From Myroides marinus (GTDB taxonomy: Bacteria > Bacteroidota > Bacteroidia > Flavobacteriales > Flavobacteriaceae): a DNA stretch of 64,000 nt. Below are positions 16,428 to 26,586 of the stretch, piece by piece. The notes under the pieces were generated by a model. That model was given only the letters and a program-made list of their open reading frames with translations. It was not told where the DNA came from and made no database searches. Numbering within the stretch: position 1 is the stretch's first letter; every line of letters begins with the position of its first letter. The position numbers were made by a program, and so were the translations under genes. The stretch is from positions 120,251 through 184,250 of the forward strand of contig NZ_FNYS01000006.1 in NCBI RefSeq assembly GCF_900109075.1. The letters are read 5' to 3'.

Positions 16428-17261
16428 ATGATCAAACTATCCAGAATTATAGCACCTCTCTTTTGTATCTTTTTATTTGCCAGTTGCGCTTCTAAAAAAA
16501 CAGGAGACCTTTCTTATCTTAAAAGCTCTAAAGCTTTAGTGGAATCTTTTCCAAAACTAAATGTATACCAGCCCACAAAATCTAAAAACAACCCAGTTGT
16601 TATTTTCATTCACGGTGGTTATTGGGATCAAGGAAATAAAGATATTTACGGATTTCTGGGCCGCAATTTTGCTAAAAAAGATATTGTAACTGTTATCCCT
16701 AATTACACTTTAAGCCCTGATGGTAATTATGATACCATGGCAAAAGAGGTTGCCTCAGCTATTCAGTGGACTTATGATAATATTGAAAAATACGGTGGAA
16801 ATTCCCATCAAATATTTTTAATGGGGCATTCAGCAGGCGGCCACTTGATTGCTCTGGTTGCTACAAATCCCAAATATTTAAAAAACAGTGACCTGATTAA
16901 AGGCGTCATCCTTAATGATGCGGCTGGATTGGATATCTATTCCGAATTAAAAGAAAATCCTCCAACCACATTTCATCATTATAATACTACCTGGACAGCG
17001 GATGAAAACAACTGGAAAGATGCTTCGCCTATTTATTTTTTATCAGAAAAAACACCACCGTTCTATATATATGTGGGCAGCAAAACCTTTTCCTCCATAA
17101 TTTCTCAAAATAAAGACTTTGTCAAAAAATTGAATAAATATCAACCCACTGTAAAGATAAATTTTCTCCCCAAAAAACATATACCGATGATGAGCCAATA
17201 CTTATTTCCGTGGAACAAGCATTACAAAGAGATTATTGAATTTATAGACCTTCATAAATAA
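16428..17261 (+). CDS. lipoprotein alpha/beta hydrolase
   Basis: 277 residues with a lipoprotein signal (MIKLSRIIAPLFCIFLFASC, lipobox FASC, Cys20). The mature part is an esterase-type alpha/beta hydrolase: oxyanion motif FIHGGYWDQGNKD, nucleophile elbow MGHSAGGHLIALV and a late His in LPKKHIPMM. The HGGYW motif resembles kynurenine formamidase/carboxylesterase relatives. It probably sits in the periplasm or outer membrane and hydrolyses a small ester or amide. Same strand as the redox operon but separate. Confidence 0.85.
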   Translation: MIKLSRIIAPLFCIFLFASCASKKTGDLSYLKSSKALVESFPKLNVYQPTKSKNNPVVIFIHGGYWDQGNKDIYGFLGRNFAKKDIVTVIPNYTLSPDGNYDTMAKEVASAIQWTYDNIEKYGGNSHQIFLMGHSAGGHLIALVATNPKYLKNSDLIKGVILNDAAGLDIYSELKENPPTTFHHYNTTWTADENNWKDASPIYFLSEKTPPFYIYVGSKTFSSIISQNKDFVKKLNKYQPTVKINFLPKKHIPMMSQYLFPWNKHYKEIIEFIDLHK

Positions 17262-17274
17262 GGGAAAGTGTAAA

Positions 17275-17349
17275 ATGATCAAAAACCATTTCGATAAGCA
17301 ATTTGAACTCAGATATTTTGAAATGAATGAATTTGGTGTGGCATCATAA
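17275..17349 (+). pseudogene. possible acyl-ACP thioesterase N-terminal remnant
   Basis: A 24-codon ORF (MIKNHFDKQFELRYFEMNEF plus GVAS) ends in TAA. The FELRYFEMNEFG string resembles the start of Bacteroidota acyl-ACP thioesterase-like hotdog proteins; nothing after it continues the fold. It looks like a gene scrap left by recombination. Confidence 0.3.
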
Positions 17350-17420
17350 AAACCGATCATAGAATTAATTGTCTTAAAATAAACAGTTGTAATATGTTTT
17401 ATCTGTAGATTATTATCAAC

Positions 17421-17447
17421 AAAAAAGTCGGAAGATGTTCTTCCGAC
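17421..17447 (-). terminator. rho-independent terminator of the catalase-like unit
   Basis: GTCGGAAGA (17427-17435), loop TGT, TCTTCCGAC (17439-17447). On the minus strand it is followed by six T's (A-run 17421-17426). Confidence 0.8.
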
Positions 17448-17569
17448 CCTGATTAATAAATTACATTTATTATAATTTCTAAATACTATTTTTTACAGTA
17501 AGCGCTGATCCAGAGTAGAAGATTTGTTTCTACTTTGTACATGTAATTATTGCCACTTTATGCCTTATC

Positions 17570-18709
17570 CTATAAATTATAAAATTCCGGATCAAAGGCT
17601 TCATCTAAGTTTTTAGGCTCTGCTCTCTTTTTATGGTTTAGCTCATGTCTTAGTTTAGAAGCCGTTTGGTAAGCCCGTAATCTTGTACGTTGCAAATTAC
17701 CAATTGGTTTATGCTCTTCCGTTGTATGAAATGGCGTAAATGAGAGGTTTTCCATAATAAGAAAATTTCCGTCTTCAGGCACCTCCTGTTGCGGAATATA
17801 AAGTTTAGCAACCGTTACAAACGGCGAATCTTCTTCTTTCCACTCCTCAGTAAGTTCTTCAACTGGCATTTTTTCCAGGTCGTTACAAAGTTGAATCTGG
17901 ATATCGAATTCAAAATCGTGCTTTGTAATTTCACCAATAATAGCCGGTCTGAAGGCTTGATCGATTTTCTGTGGATCAACCTCTGGTGTTATAATTTTAC
18001 TTAAAAAATCAGCATTAGGATGTGCCCGCACTTTGGCAATATAATCTCCATGTCTTACCGCGCCCATACTCCAAAAATCATACAGAAAAGGGTTTTTTGG
18101 TTTAATATCCTGAAAGCCCAGAATTGCTTTCAATTCCTTTAAACTTTCTCTGCCGGGAAATGCTTTTCCCATTTCCGTTGCCCACATATAAGCGAATTCA
18201 GCTTTTCCAAAAACACCTTTTTCAAAATAATCATTCATCTTAAGAAAAAGTTTGCCGATGAAAGTATAATCTTCTGCCGAATTACAAAAAAACACAGGAT
18301 GGTTAATAAAATTGTAATCCATATTTGGTGCATCCTTTTCATCATCGGTCATTTTTTGACCCGGAACATCAAAAATTTTAATGGCTAATCCCTGTGCAAA
18401 ACCTAATTTTTTATCAATCATTACTCGCGAGGAACCATTGGAAAAACGGATTGCCGCTTCATATTTTTTGGGCGTCGCATAAAATCCCTGGGCATATTCC
18501 TTTGGTAAGTTATCAAGCACCGTAAATTCCGCCTTTAAAGCAGAATAGCCTTTCGCATGAGCATCGCGGGTGTTGTAAGTTAACTTATTTTTCTCTTTAG
18601 ATTCATGAACATAGGCGGCGATATCAGCGGTGATTTCGTCAACTTGCTTATCAAATTCTGCAGGAATGTCTTCTACTACAGAAGCATATTTAATAAATTC
18701 TCTTTTCAT
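17570..18709 (-). CDS. catalase-family (SrpA-like) heme protein
   Basis: A 379-residue protein of the catalase-like family. After an N-terminal helical stretch come KAEFTVLDNLPKEYAQGFYA, IRFSNGSSRVMIDKKLGFAQ, GLAIKIFDVPG and NHPVFFCNSAEDYT, typical of SrpA-type catalase-related peroxidases. It probably degrades H2O2 or an organic peroxide. It starts 11 bp after the stop of the DyP peroxidase on the same strand, so the two formed one operon. The upstream promoter has been lost with the DyP 5' end. Confidence 0.85.
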   Translation of the reverse strand: MKREFIKYASVVEDIPAEFDKQVDEITADIAAYVHESKEKNKLTYNTRDAHAKGYSALKAEFTVLDNLPKEYAQGFYATPKKYEAAIRFSNGSSRVMIDKKLGFAQGLAIKIFDVPGQKMTDDEKDAPNMDYNFINHPVFFCNSAEDYTFIGKLFLKMNDYFEKGVFGKAEFAYMWATEMGKAFPGRESLKELKAILGFQDIKPKNPFLYDFWSMGAVRHGDYIAKVRAHPNADFLSKIITPEVDPQKIDQAFRPAIIGEITKHDFEFDIQIQLCNDLEKMPVEELTEEWKEEDSPFVTVAKLYIPQQEVPEDGNFLIMENLSFTPFHTTEEHKPIGNLQRTRLRAYQTASKLRHELNHKKRAEPKNLDEAFDPEFYNL

Positions 18710-18719
18710 CTTTAATTTT

Positions 18720-19709
18720 TTATTTTAATTCAGAAATCCATTTTAGAGCCGTGAGACTTGGTAAAAAGCAATAGTCACCACCTTTCATAATATTATAAGT
18801 TTGCAAACCGTGGTATCGATCAACCATCGGATCAGATGGTTTTGTAAACAATCCGTCTTCTTGAACACCGATCATGGGATCTTTTTCGTCGCCAAGGCTG
18901 ATGAAGTTCGCGTCATTCGCCCACTGTTTCAAAAGAAATTCTAGAGTACCCATTGCATCGGCACTGATTCCCATAAAAAACTGGCCACGTTCTTTACCAT
19001 CATTTTTCGTAATTTCTGGTGGTACAATATCACCAAACGAAACACTCTTTCTGATGATACGGTGTAAACGAATGTCTTGAAGCACTGAATTTCTGGCATC
19101 GCGTGGATTCATACGGCGCATATGAGAGCTAAACGGACACTTTTTACCGTACTCATCATTTTTAAAACTGAAATCATTATTTTTTTCTGGATCTTCACCA
19201 ATATCCGGGTTGTCCTCCTCCGGACTTAATGGAAGTGGTGCACCGCTTTTCCAGCGACCAACCATTTTTGCCGCAAGTAATTCTCCTTCTTCGGGCGAAT
19301 TTGTATTTTCTTTAATGAATTGGTTAAATTCTGCAACCTGACTTTGATATTTTCTAAAAATCAAAAAAGAACCGTTTTTGCCCAAAGCATCAGGTTGTGG
19401 ATAAGGTTTTACAGTGCCGGCTTCCCCAGGATAACCTAAAACAAATTCTCCTGCCTTAATGGGTTTGTCATACTGCGGATATCCATCGATACCACTCCCC
19501 TCTATTTCTGGGTTACTGATGCCATCCCGAAAACCAAAAACGTTTTTAACTTCTTCTGTAGCTCCAAAATCCTGACTGAAAATAGTTTCAATACCTTTAT
19601 TTTCTTGTACTTCTTTTGTCAGTTCTGCCAATTTTTTCTTCCAGGATTCTTCATCATTAGAAAGAACGGCTGCCGCAACATGAATAGCCAACAAAGAAGA
19701 TGGTGTGCC
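18720..19709 (-). pseudogene. DyP-type peroxidase, 5' truncated
   Basis: About 330 residues of genuine DyP sequence from GTPSSLLAIHVAAAV onward. The catalytic FGFRDGISNPEIEGSG (Asp-Gly loop) and the heme-region LHRIIRKSVSFGDIVPP are present, ending KWISELK. The family is about 450 or more residues, so the N-terminal ferredoxin-like part is missing. Upstream codons (MYVAPASIGFCVSQ) are merely the antisense of the multicopper oxidase gene. The break is at 19699-19709. Confidence 0.85.
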
Positions 19710-21684
19710 CTGGCTTACGCAAAAGCCTATTGAAGCAGGAGCAACATACACCTATCGTTTTCCGATTATCCAACACGGAACGCATTGGTATCATTCCCAT
19801 TCAGGTTTGCAGGAGCAGATTGGAATGTATGGCAGTTTTGTGATGAAAAAGCGTGATGACGATAAAACCTTTAGAAAAGGAATTGATGATTTACCTACCG
19901 TACCCATCATTTTAAGCGAATGGACAAACCTAAATCCCGATAACATTAACCGTATGTTGCACAACGCCAATGATTGGGCAGCGATAAAAAAGAACGCTAC
20001 ACAGTCCTATGCGGAAGCCATCAGAGAGGGAAATTTCAAAACCAAATTGACCAACGAATGGAAACGTATGTTGGCAATGGACGTAAGCGATGTGTATTAT
20101 GACAAAATATTAATCAACGGAAATCATACTACCGATTTAAAAACAGTTGATGGCAAAACACTAAAAGCAGGAGATAAAGTAAGATTAAGAGTATCAAACG
20201 GCGGAGCATCATCCTATTTTTGGTTACGATATGCAGGCGGTAAAATTACAGTAGTAGCCAATGATGGTAATGATGTAGAGCCAGTAGAGGTAGATAGATT
20301 AATCATTGCGGTTTCCGAAACTTATGATATTGTGGTAACAATTCCTGACGATGGAGTTGCCTACGAGTTTTTAGCCACAACCGAAGACAGAACACAATCG
20401 GCAAGCTATTTTGTAGGCAATGGTATCAAACAGTTAATATTGCCACTCCCAAGATTGAAATATTTTGAGGGGATGAAGATGATGAACGATATGATGAAGA
20501 TGAATGGAGATTTGGACGATATGGGTATGAAAATGAGCCTGAACCAAATGGATATGAATGTGGTAATGTATCCCGAAATTACTGGAGAGGCTAAACCTAA
20601 AGAAGACCATAGCCAACACAATATGAATATGGATAATGAACCCAACCGTTACAATGCAAATGCTTTGGGAGAAATAAAAACGCTGAATTATGCAATGTTA
20701 CAATCTCCTTACAATACGGAACTCCCTAAAGATGCTCCGGTCAAAGAATTGAAGTTTACCCTTACAGGAAATATGAACCGATATGTATGGAGTATGGATA
20801 ATAAAATACTTTCTGAAACCGATAAAATACCTGTAAAAAAAGGAGAAATTTTACGCATCACCATTTACAATAATTCGATGATGCGCCACCCGATGCACCT
20901 GCACGGTTTTGATTTCAGGGTAATCAACGGTAAAGGCGAAAAATCACCACTTAAAAATGTTTTGGATATAATGCCAATGGAAACAGATACCATCGAATTT
21001 TTAGCAAATGAAGAGGGAGATTGGTTTTTCCATTGTCATATACTTTACCATATGATGTCGGGGATGAACAGGGTATTTGCTGTTGACGATTATCAAAATC
21101 CGTATTTGCCCAATAAAAAGCAAGCCTACAATAAATTACAGCGAGAAAGCAATATGCCGCACTTTATGGCACAGAATGATTTTGCAACCAATGGTAACGA
21201 TGGCGAAGCAATGTTTCAAAATGCAAGATGGTCTTTGGGTACAGAATGGCGTTTAGGCTACAACGATATGCACGGCTATGAAGTAGAAACACATTTAGGA
21301 AGATACATCGGAAAAATGCAGTGGCTTATGCCCTTTATAGGTTTTGACTGGCGTTACCGTAAAATGGGAATGGACGAACACGAAACCAATTTATTCGGAC
21401 AAAAGAATGAAAAAGACACACGAAGAGCCTTTAGCTTAGGGTTTATGTACACCTTGCCAATGCTCGTTAATTTTCAGGCAGAAGTTTATCACGATGGAAT
21501 TGTACGATTGTCGTTGATGCGTGAGGATATTCCGATTTCAAAAAGATTGAGAGCGGGCTTTATGGTCAATACTGATATGGAATATATGGGAGAGCTTAAG
21601 TATATTATCAATAAAAACATTGGTATTCGTACTCACTACGATAGCGATATGGGTTTTGGTGTAGGGCTTGCGTTGACTTATTAG
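19699..21684 (+). pseudogene. multicopper oxidase (CopA-like), 5' truncated
   Basis: The natural protein is recognisable from DGVPWLTQKPIEAGATYTYR to the end (about 660 codons). It retains HGTHWYHSHSG, the type 1/trinuclear site HPMHLHGFDF and HCHILYHMMSGM, a Met-rich segment (MMNDMMKMNGDLDDMGMKM) and an outer-membrane-like C-terminal extension. It lacks the signal peptide and the first copper motif (HWHG). No proper start exists; GTG at 19705 is the first candidate. Probably non-functional in copper tolerance. Confidence 0.85.
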
Positions 21685-21696
21685 ACCTTATAAACT

Positions 21697-21726
21697 AACC
21701 CCTCCGAAATTTCAGAGGGGTTTTAT
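21697..21726 (+). terminator. terminator after the multicopper oxidase
   Basis: AACCCCTC (21697-21704) pairs with GAGGGGTT (21715-21722), followed by TTATTTT. It separates convergent genes. Confidence 0.85.
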
Positions 21727-21728
21727 TT

Positions 21729-22607
21729 TCACTTGTTTAAAATTTGAAGCATCCTACCGATTTCAATATCCATTCTCGAAAAGGCAAACCATTTTTTGCC
21801 CAGGTCTTTCAGTGATGCTCCGATATGGTACAGTTCCGTACTGTCAATAATCAAAAATCGGTCGTGTGCATCGGAGAAAATCTCTACTTCGATAGACGGA
21901 TATTGACTATTGTAGCGTTGCAGGTCTAACCGTAACTGATTGCTGATGCTTTTTGTGTAGATAGTAGCGGTTACATTGGTATTGCGTTTTCCCAATAAGG
22001 TCAGCACCGTATCGTCCACATAATTATCAAGCAGGGTAATGGAGCTTTTGGCACTTCGGATAATATCGGAAACAAAGGTATAGGCATCAAATACCTGCCC
22101 ATTGTAGAAAATACCTTTTTCGGCGTGGAGCTTGTCGCTTTCAAGAGCCTTAAATATTTCCTCAAATTTTTGGTCGGCTTGTAATTGTTTCAGTTCTATA
22201 TTGTCCAAACGATGGAACAGCGAAGCATTGCTGATGAGCATTTTTCGCATTTCTACAAAGGCTTCCATAATTTCAACACTGACTTTAACCGCTATATCTG
22301 AGCGGAGTATGGCAGAAGCCATTGCGACCCCTTGTTCAGTAAAAACATAGGGCAAATACCGTCTTCCACCGTAGCTTAAACTTGAGGTTCCAATTTGGAA
22401 CCTCAAGTTTTCAACTTCCTCTTCGGTCAGTTGAAAGCAAAAAGAAACGGGAAACCTTTCAATATTTCTTTTTACGGCTTTGTTGAGGTTTTTTGTTTCC
22501 ACTTGATATAAGGAAGCGAGGTCGCTATCCAGCATCACTTGCCTTCCACGTATGGAATAAATCAGATTTCTGATTTCCTTTGTGCTAATGGTAGGCTTAT
22601 TTTCCAT
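21729..22607 (-). CDS. ORF6N-domain protein
   Basis: A 292-residue protein whose N-terminal domain (about 10-100: IRNLIYSIRGRQVMLDSDLA, LYQVETKNLNKAVKRN, then FTEQGVAMASAIL) matches ORF6N, a DNA-binding domain common in phages and mobile elements. A short coiled-coil follows (RLDNIELKQLQADQ). The C-terminal part (IRSAKSSITLLDNYVDDTVL, AHDRFLIIDSTELYHIG) recalls a PLD-like fold with HxRF. Its start overlaps the topoisomerase stop by one base (TAATG). Confidence 0.82.
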   Translation of the reverse strand: MENKPTISTKEIRNLIYSIRGRQVMLDSDLASLYQVETKNLNKAVKRNIERFPVSFCFQLTEEEVENLRFQIGTSSLSYGGRRYLPYVFTEQGVAMASAILRSDIAVKVSVEIMEAFVEMRKMLISNASLFHRLDNIELKQLQADQKFEEIFKALESDKLHAEKGIFYNGQVFDAYTFVSDIIRSAKSSITLLDNYVDDTVLTLLGKRNTNVTATIYTKSISNQLRLDLQRYNSQYPSIEVEIFSDAHDRFLIIDSTELYHIGASLKDLGKKWFAFSRMDIEIGRMLQILNK

Positions 22608-24691
22608 TACTTTTTGTAGCTTTTATTTTTGGCAAACTCAAAAGAGGTTTTGCAATCCTCATTCAACACGATATAAGCATCGAATTTCTTTCCGGCTTTG
22701 CTTTTCATTCCTTTGATAAGTGAAGTTTTCTTTTTATTGACAAGGTTTTCAATATCGGCTAAGCCGATTTGTACGCCACACACATTGCGGAACTGTACCC
22801 AATTACAAACTTCATCAGGACACTTCACTATTTTATCACGGATAATGAGTTGCTGGCTTTTGCATTTCGGGCAAACCAATTTAGGCAGGTTGTTTTGGGC
22901 AATGGAAGCTTGTAACAATTCATTGGTAATAGATGAGGCGTAAGTTTCCATTTCTTTTTGAAATGCCTCTGCATCTGTTTCGTTATTTTCGATTTTTTGC
23001 AAAGCCAATTCCCATTCGGCGGTCATTGCCACATCCGCAATTTTACGGTCTTTGACCAATTCGTACACCTGCAATCCTTTTTCGGTAGGGATTAAGGATT
23101 TCTTTTCCCGTTGGATATAATTGCGGGTAAACAAGGTTTCAATTATTGCGGCTCTTGTAGCCGGAGTGCCAATACCGATATTTTGCAAGGCTTTCCGTTC
23201 GTCTTCATTTTCGATTTCCTTTCCTGCACTTTCCATAGCCGACAAAAGCCCTGCTTCGGTATATAATACAGGCGGTTTCGTTTTCTTTTCCAAAACGGAG
23301 GCTTCTTTTATTTTAAGTTCATCGCCTTTTTTTATTTCGGGCAAATCCTGTACAGGTTCGGTATCATCATCGGAGAAACTGCCTTTGATGGAACGCCAGC
23401 CTGCTTCGATAACCTTACAACCCTTTACTGTAAAATCATAATGCAACGCTTGTAAACCTACATCGGTTATCTCTTTGATGCAGGCTTGTGAAAGGGCTTC
23501 GAGCAATCGAAAGGCAATCATATCATAAACGGAGTTTTCCTTTGCGTTCAGGGCTGATGGGATTTTATCAGTAATCAATAATCCGTGGTGGTCGGTAACA
23601 CGCAAATCGTTTACAATACGTTTATTGAACCGTCCCCATTTCAATTTCCCTACGGCTTGCTTGCAGGTTTCGCTGTCCTGCAAAGCCCTTACGAGGTTGG
23701 GGATTTCTGCCCACATATCTTCAGGAATGTACTTGCTTCCGGTGCGTGGGTATGTGATAAACTTCCTTTCATAAAGGCTTTGGGCAATATTGAGCGTTTC
23801 TTCCGCAGAAAGGTTCAGCTTTTTGTTGGCTTCTTTTTGCAAGCCAGTAAGGTCGAACAATAGAGGCGGTTGCTCTGTAATACTTTTGGTTTCCACCGAT
23901 GTAACCGTTGCCGTTTTACTTCGCTGAATGGATTTCAGCGTATCATCGGCAAGTTTTTGGTCTTCCCATTTGGTTTTGGAAATGCTTTTAAAATCTATCA
24001 GTTCTTTGTTGTGCGATAACTGTATCTGCCAGTATTTCTTTACCGAGAAATTTTTATTTTCCAAATAGCGTTTGCATATCAAAACCAGTGTAGGCGTTTG
24101 CACTCTTCCGAGCGAATAAATGCCATTTCCTGCGGCTATGCTCAACGCCTGTGTAGCATTGATGCCCACGAGCCAATCGGCACGGCTTCTTCCTTGTGCC
24201 GCCTGATACAATCCATCAAATTCTTTTCCGTCTTTGAGGTTATCAAACCCCTGCTTAATGGCTTTTTCGGTAAGCGAACTAATCCAAAGCCGCTCAAAGG
24301 GCTTGTTGCATTTCAGGTATTCATAAATGTACCTGAAAATGAGTTCGCCTTCACGTCCTGCATCGGTGGCTACAATGATGCTGTTACTACGGTTAAAAAG
24401 CTGTTCGATGACTTTCAGTTGCTTTAATGCACCCGTATCCGCTGTATAACCTTTGTCTTTTTTGATCTTTCGGACGGTCAGCAAAAACGGGTTTGGGAGT
24501 ATTGGCAAAGCTGCTTTGTCAAATCCCGAAATCCCGTAATCTTCGGGCATTCCCAATCCTATTAAATGACCGAATGCCCACGTAACAAAATAGCCGTTAC
24601 CTGTCAGGTAGCCGTCCTTTTTATCGGATGCTCCCACAAGTCCGGCTATTTCCCTTGCTACGCTTGGTTTTTCTGCGATTATTGTTTTCAT
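22607..24691 (-). CDS. topB: type IA DNA topoisomerase III (Exc-like)
   Basis: A 694-residue topoisomerase. Toprim: MKTIIAEKPSVAREIAGLVG with DAGREGELIFRYIYEY. Then YSLGRVQTPTLVLI, the catalytic Tyr in KFITYPRTGSKYI, and a C-terminal zinc-finger-like Cys cluster (CPKCKSQQ...CPDEVCNW). In CTnDOT the equivalent Exc protein is encoded at the end of the excision operon, and the order here (HTH, HTH, DUF3945, topoisomerase) is the same. Start ATG at 24691, 6 bp after the DUF3945 gene. Confidence 0.93.
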   Translation of the reverse strand: MKTIIAEKPSVAREIAGLVGASDKKDGYLTGNGYFVTWAFGHLIGLGMPEDYGISGFDKAALPILPNPFLLTVRKIKKDKGYTADTGALKQLKVIEQLFNRSNSIIVATDAGREGELIFRYIYEYLKCNKPFERLWISSLTEKAIKQGFDNLKDGKEFDGLYQAAQGRSRADWLVGINATQALSIAAGNGIYSLGRVQTPTLVLICKRYLENKNFSVKKYWQIQLSHNKELIDFKSISKTKWEDQKLADDTLKSIQRSKTATVTSVETKSITEQPPLLFDLTGLQKEANKKLNLSAEETLNIAQSLYERKFITYPRTGSKYIPEDMWAEIPNLVRALQDSETCKQAVGKLKWGRFNKRIVNDLRVTDHHGLLITDKIPSALNAKENSVYDMIAFRLLEALSQACIKEITDVGLQALHYDFTVKGCKVIEAGWRSIKGSFSDDDTEPVQDLPEIKKGDELKIKEASVLEKKTKPPVLYTEAGLLSAMESAGKEIENEDERKALQNIGIGTPATRAAIIETLFTRNYIQREKKSLIPTEKGLQVYELVKDRKIADVAMTAEWELALQKIENNETDAEAFQKEMETYASSITNELLQASIAQNNLPKLVCPKCKSQQLIIRDKIVKCPDEVCNWVQFRNVCGVQIGLADIENLVNKKKTSLIKGMKSKAGKKFDAYIVLNEDCKTSFEFAKNKSYKK

Positions 24692-24697
24692 ACTTTA

Positions 24698-26161
24698 CTA
24701 CATTTTTCTGCCTTTGGACTTTGCAGGAGCTTTGGGTTTTTCCTGTTGTTCCTGCTGTTGTTTGTTTTTAGGGCTTTGCTGTCCCGACTTCAAAGGCTCG
24801 TTGATGTTTTTGGTCGCTTCGTTGGTTTTGCCCTCCGAATTGACGGCAGTTTGCGTTTTGTGGGCTTCGGCAGGTTTTGCCTGTGCCTTAACCTGGCTTG
24901 GAAATTGGAAGTTTGTTTTTCCCGTTTCCGCATTGAAAGTGATATAGCCCTGATAAGGTTGCCCTTTCTTATCCCTCAATCCATCAATGTAGATGGTTTG
25001 ACCGTTTTTGAAATCCTTATGTTGCTCGTCGGTCAGTTCCTTGCCACGGAATGTTTTTGGAGCTTCCTGCGGTTGGTTTTGCTGATTACTTTGCCCGTTG
25101 TTTTGAGTTTGCCCGTTGCTTTGGCTTTGCCTGTTGGAATTATTGCGGTCAAAAAGGAACTCCACATAACGTTTGTCTGCATTGAATTGTACCGTTGCCG
25201 AAAATTCAGTTCCTTTTGTGGAAATCATACCATCTAACTTTAGCGGTTTGCCCTCCATTAAGGTTTGCTTTTGAGCATCGTCCAATTTTACACCCTTAAT
25301 TTCATCGGGAATTTTTATAAAGTCCGTCCGCAATGCAATTACATCGTTCGTCAGCCTGTCTATACTGATAATGGATGGCATTAGCTCGCCTGTTTTGGTA
25401 TTTTTCAAATCAACCACACGACCCATATTACCCGTTTCGAGCAGGTTTTTCTTGTCTTCATCCGTAAATTTGTGTCCGAAAAATTCAGAGTGGAGATTAG
25501 GTTCTTTTTTGATGCCGTGTATTCCTACTACAACTTTTCCATCTTCGGCTTGCTGTAAAGACAAACGGGCATCCGTGCGGAGGATAGTACCGCCGAGGTT
25601 AACGCCTATCGGTAAGAGTTCATTGGTTTTATAGCCTTTCAATAAAGGTTCAAGGAGGTTCCTTTTTTCAAGGTATTCCTTACTTAATCCGAGATTGTTC
25701 ATTGTATCCCAATCAATCTGCTCCGGCTTATAGCGGTATTCGCTTTTTTCAGGTGTTGTTTGTGTTGTTGCCATATCTTTTTGATTTTCTTGTTTCTGTT
25801 CGATTTTTACTTCGTGTTCTTTCATTACTTTTTCGCCTTCGGGAGTAGGCTTATCTACCTGCTTTTGCATTTCCTGTGCTTTTTCAACTGCGATAGGTGC
25901 AGGCACTTTGAAGAATGAAAAATTGGTTGGGTTCTTCAATTGGCTGAAAAAATTGGAGAAGAAGTTGGAAAAGAAATCGCCGCTTTTATCCACACGCATA
26001 AACTGGTTTTGGTTTTTCTTCGTGGGGTCAACGGTTTCCATTTTCCCGTTCTCGTCTATGCTCTTTACGGCTTGGATTTTCATTTTTTCTTTATCCAGCA
26101 CCAATAAGATGTCCGATAGTTGTTCGGGCATTTCCTGTTTGTTTGTGGTTTCTTCGCTCAT
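24698..26161 (-). CDS. DUF3945 protein (Orf3-like of the excision operon)
   Basis: A 487-residue protein. An N-terminal conserved segment (EQLSDILLVLDKEKMKIQAV) precedes a linker. Two DUF3945-type repeats (GIKLDDAQKQTLMEGKPLKL-like and GKELTDEQHKDFKNGQTIYI) follow, then a Gln/Asn/Lys-rich low-complexity tail. These proteins lie next to topB in Bacteroidota conjugative elements; CTnDOT orf3 has the same position. Role in excision unknown. Likely cytoplasmic. Confidence 0.85.
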   Translation of the reverse strand: MSEETTNKQEMPEQLSDILLVLDKEKMKIQAVKSIDENGKMETVDPTKKNQNQFMRVDKSGDFFSNFFSNFFSQLKNPTNFSFFKVPAPIAVEKAQEMQKQVDKPTPEGEKVMKEHEVKIEQKQENQKDMATTQTTPEKSEYRYKPEQIDWDTMNNLGLSKEYLEKRNLLEPLLKGYKTNELLPIGVNLGGTILRTDARLSLQQAEDGKVVVGIHGIKKEPNLHSEFFGHKFTDEDKKNLLETGNMGRVVDLKNTKTGELMPSIISIDRLTNDVIALRTDFIKIPDEIKGVKLDDAQKQTLMEGKPLKLDGMISTKGTEFSATVQFNADKRYVEFLFDRNNSNRQSQSNGQTQNNGQSNQQNQPQEAPKTFRGKELTDEQHKDFKNGQTIYIDGLRDKKGQPYQGYITFNAETGKTNFQFPSQVKAQAKPAEAHKTQTAVNSEGKTNEATKNINEPLKSGQQSPKNKQQQEQQEKPKAPAKSKGRKM

Positions 26162-26269
26162 AGTCTGAAAAATTTAAAGTTCGATGCCTAAAGTAAAACA
26201 AGCGGTTACTGCATTGCATCAAGTGGCACTCAATGGCAGTCTTTGTCTTTCATTGTCTTTCATTGGCGT

Positions 26270-26560
26270 TCATTTTGAGGGAGGGTTAAAGCTCTCTCTT
26301 ATGAACTGATGTACATCAGATAGCTTGTAATACAATTTTCCACTTATCGTATAATAAGGTAGTTTGCCAATGGAGCGATACCGTTGCAGAGAGCGGTTGC
26401 TTATTTTCAGCATTTGGAGCAAATCCTGATTATCGAGCAGTTCCTCGCCATCTATGCTGTTGCGTTTCTTTTGCAACTCGTCTATATTATCGCCCAGCAT
26501 ATCAAGGCGACCCATCAAGCGTTCCATCCACGCCAAAAATTCCATTCTGTCAATATTCAT
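26270..26560 (-). CDS. small HTH protein (Xis2d-like)
   Basis: A 96-residue protein: helical N-terminus (MNIDRMEFLAWMERLMGRLD), then an excisionase/MerR-type HTH (LDNQDLLQMLKISNRSLQRY, RSIGKLPYYTISGKLYYKLS). Size and position after a second HTH gene and before DUF3945-topB match xis2d of CTnDOT-type elements, a recombination directionality factor. It follows the upstream HTH gene by 26 bp. Confidence 0.82.
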   Translation of the reverse strand: MNIDRMEFLAWMERLMGRLDMLGDNIDELQKKRNSIDGEELLDNQDLLQMLKISNRSLQRYRSIGKLPYYTISGKLYYKLSDVHQFIRESFNPPSK

Positions 26561-26586
26561 AGGGATATACTTTTAAGGGTTCATAC

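Noticed and set aside
19710..19751. N-terminal extension of the DyP ORF (MYVAPASIGFCVSQ)
   Set aside because: These codons are the antisense of the multicopper oxidase gene beyond the junction.
20406..20645. Minus-strand ORFs with His-rich translation
   Set aside because: Antisense of the Met-rich segment of the multicopper oxidase.
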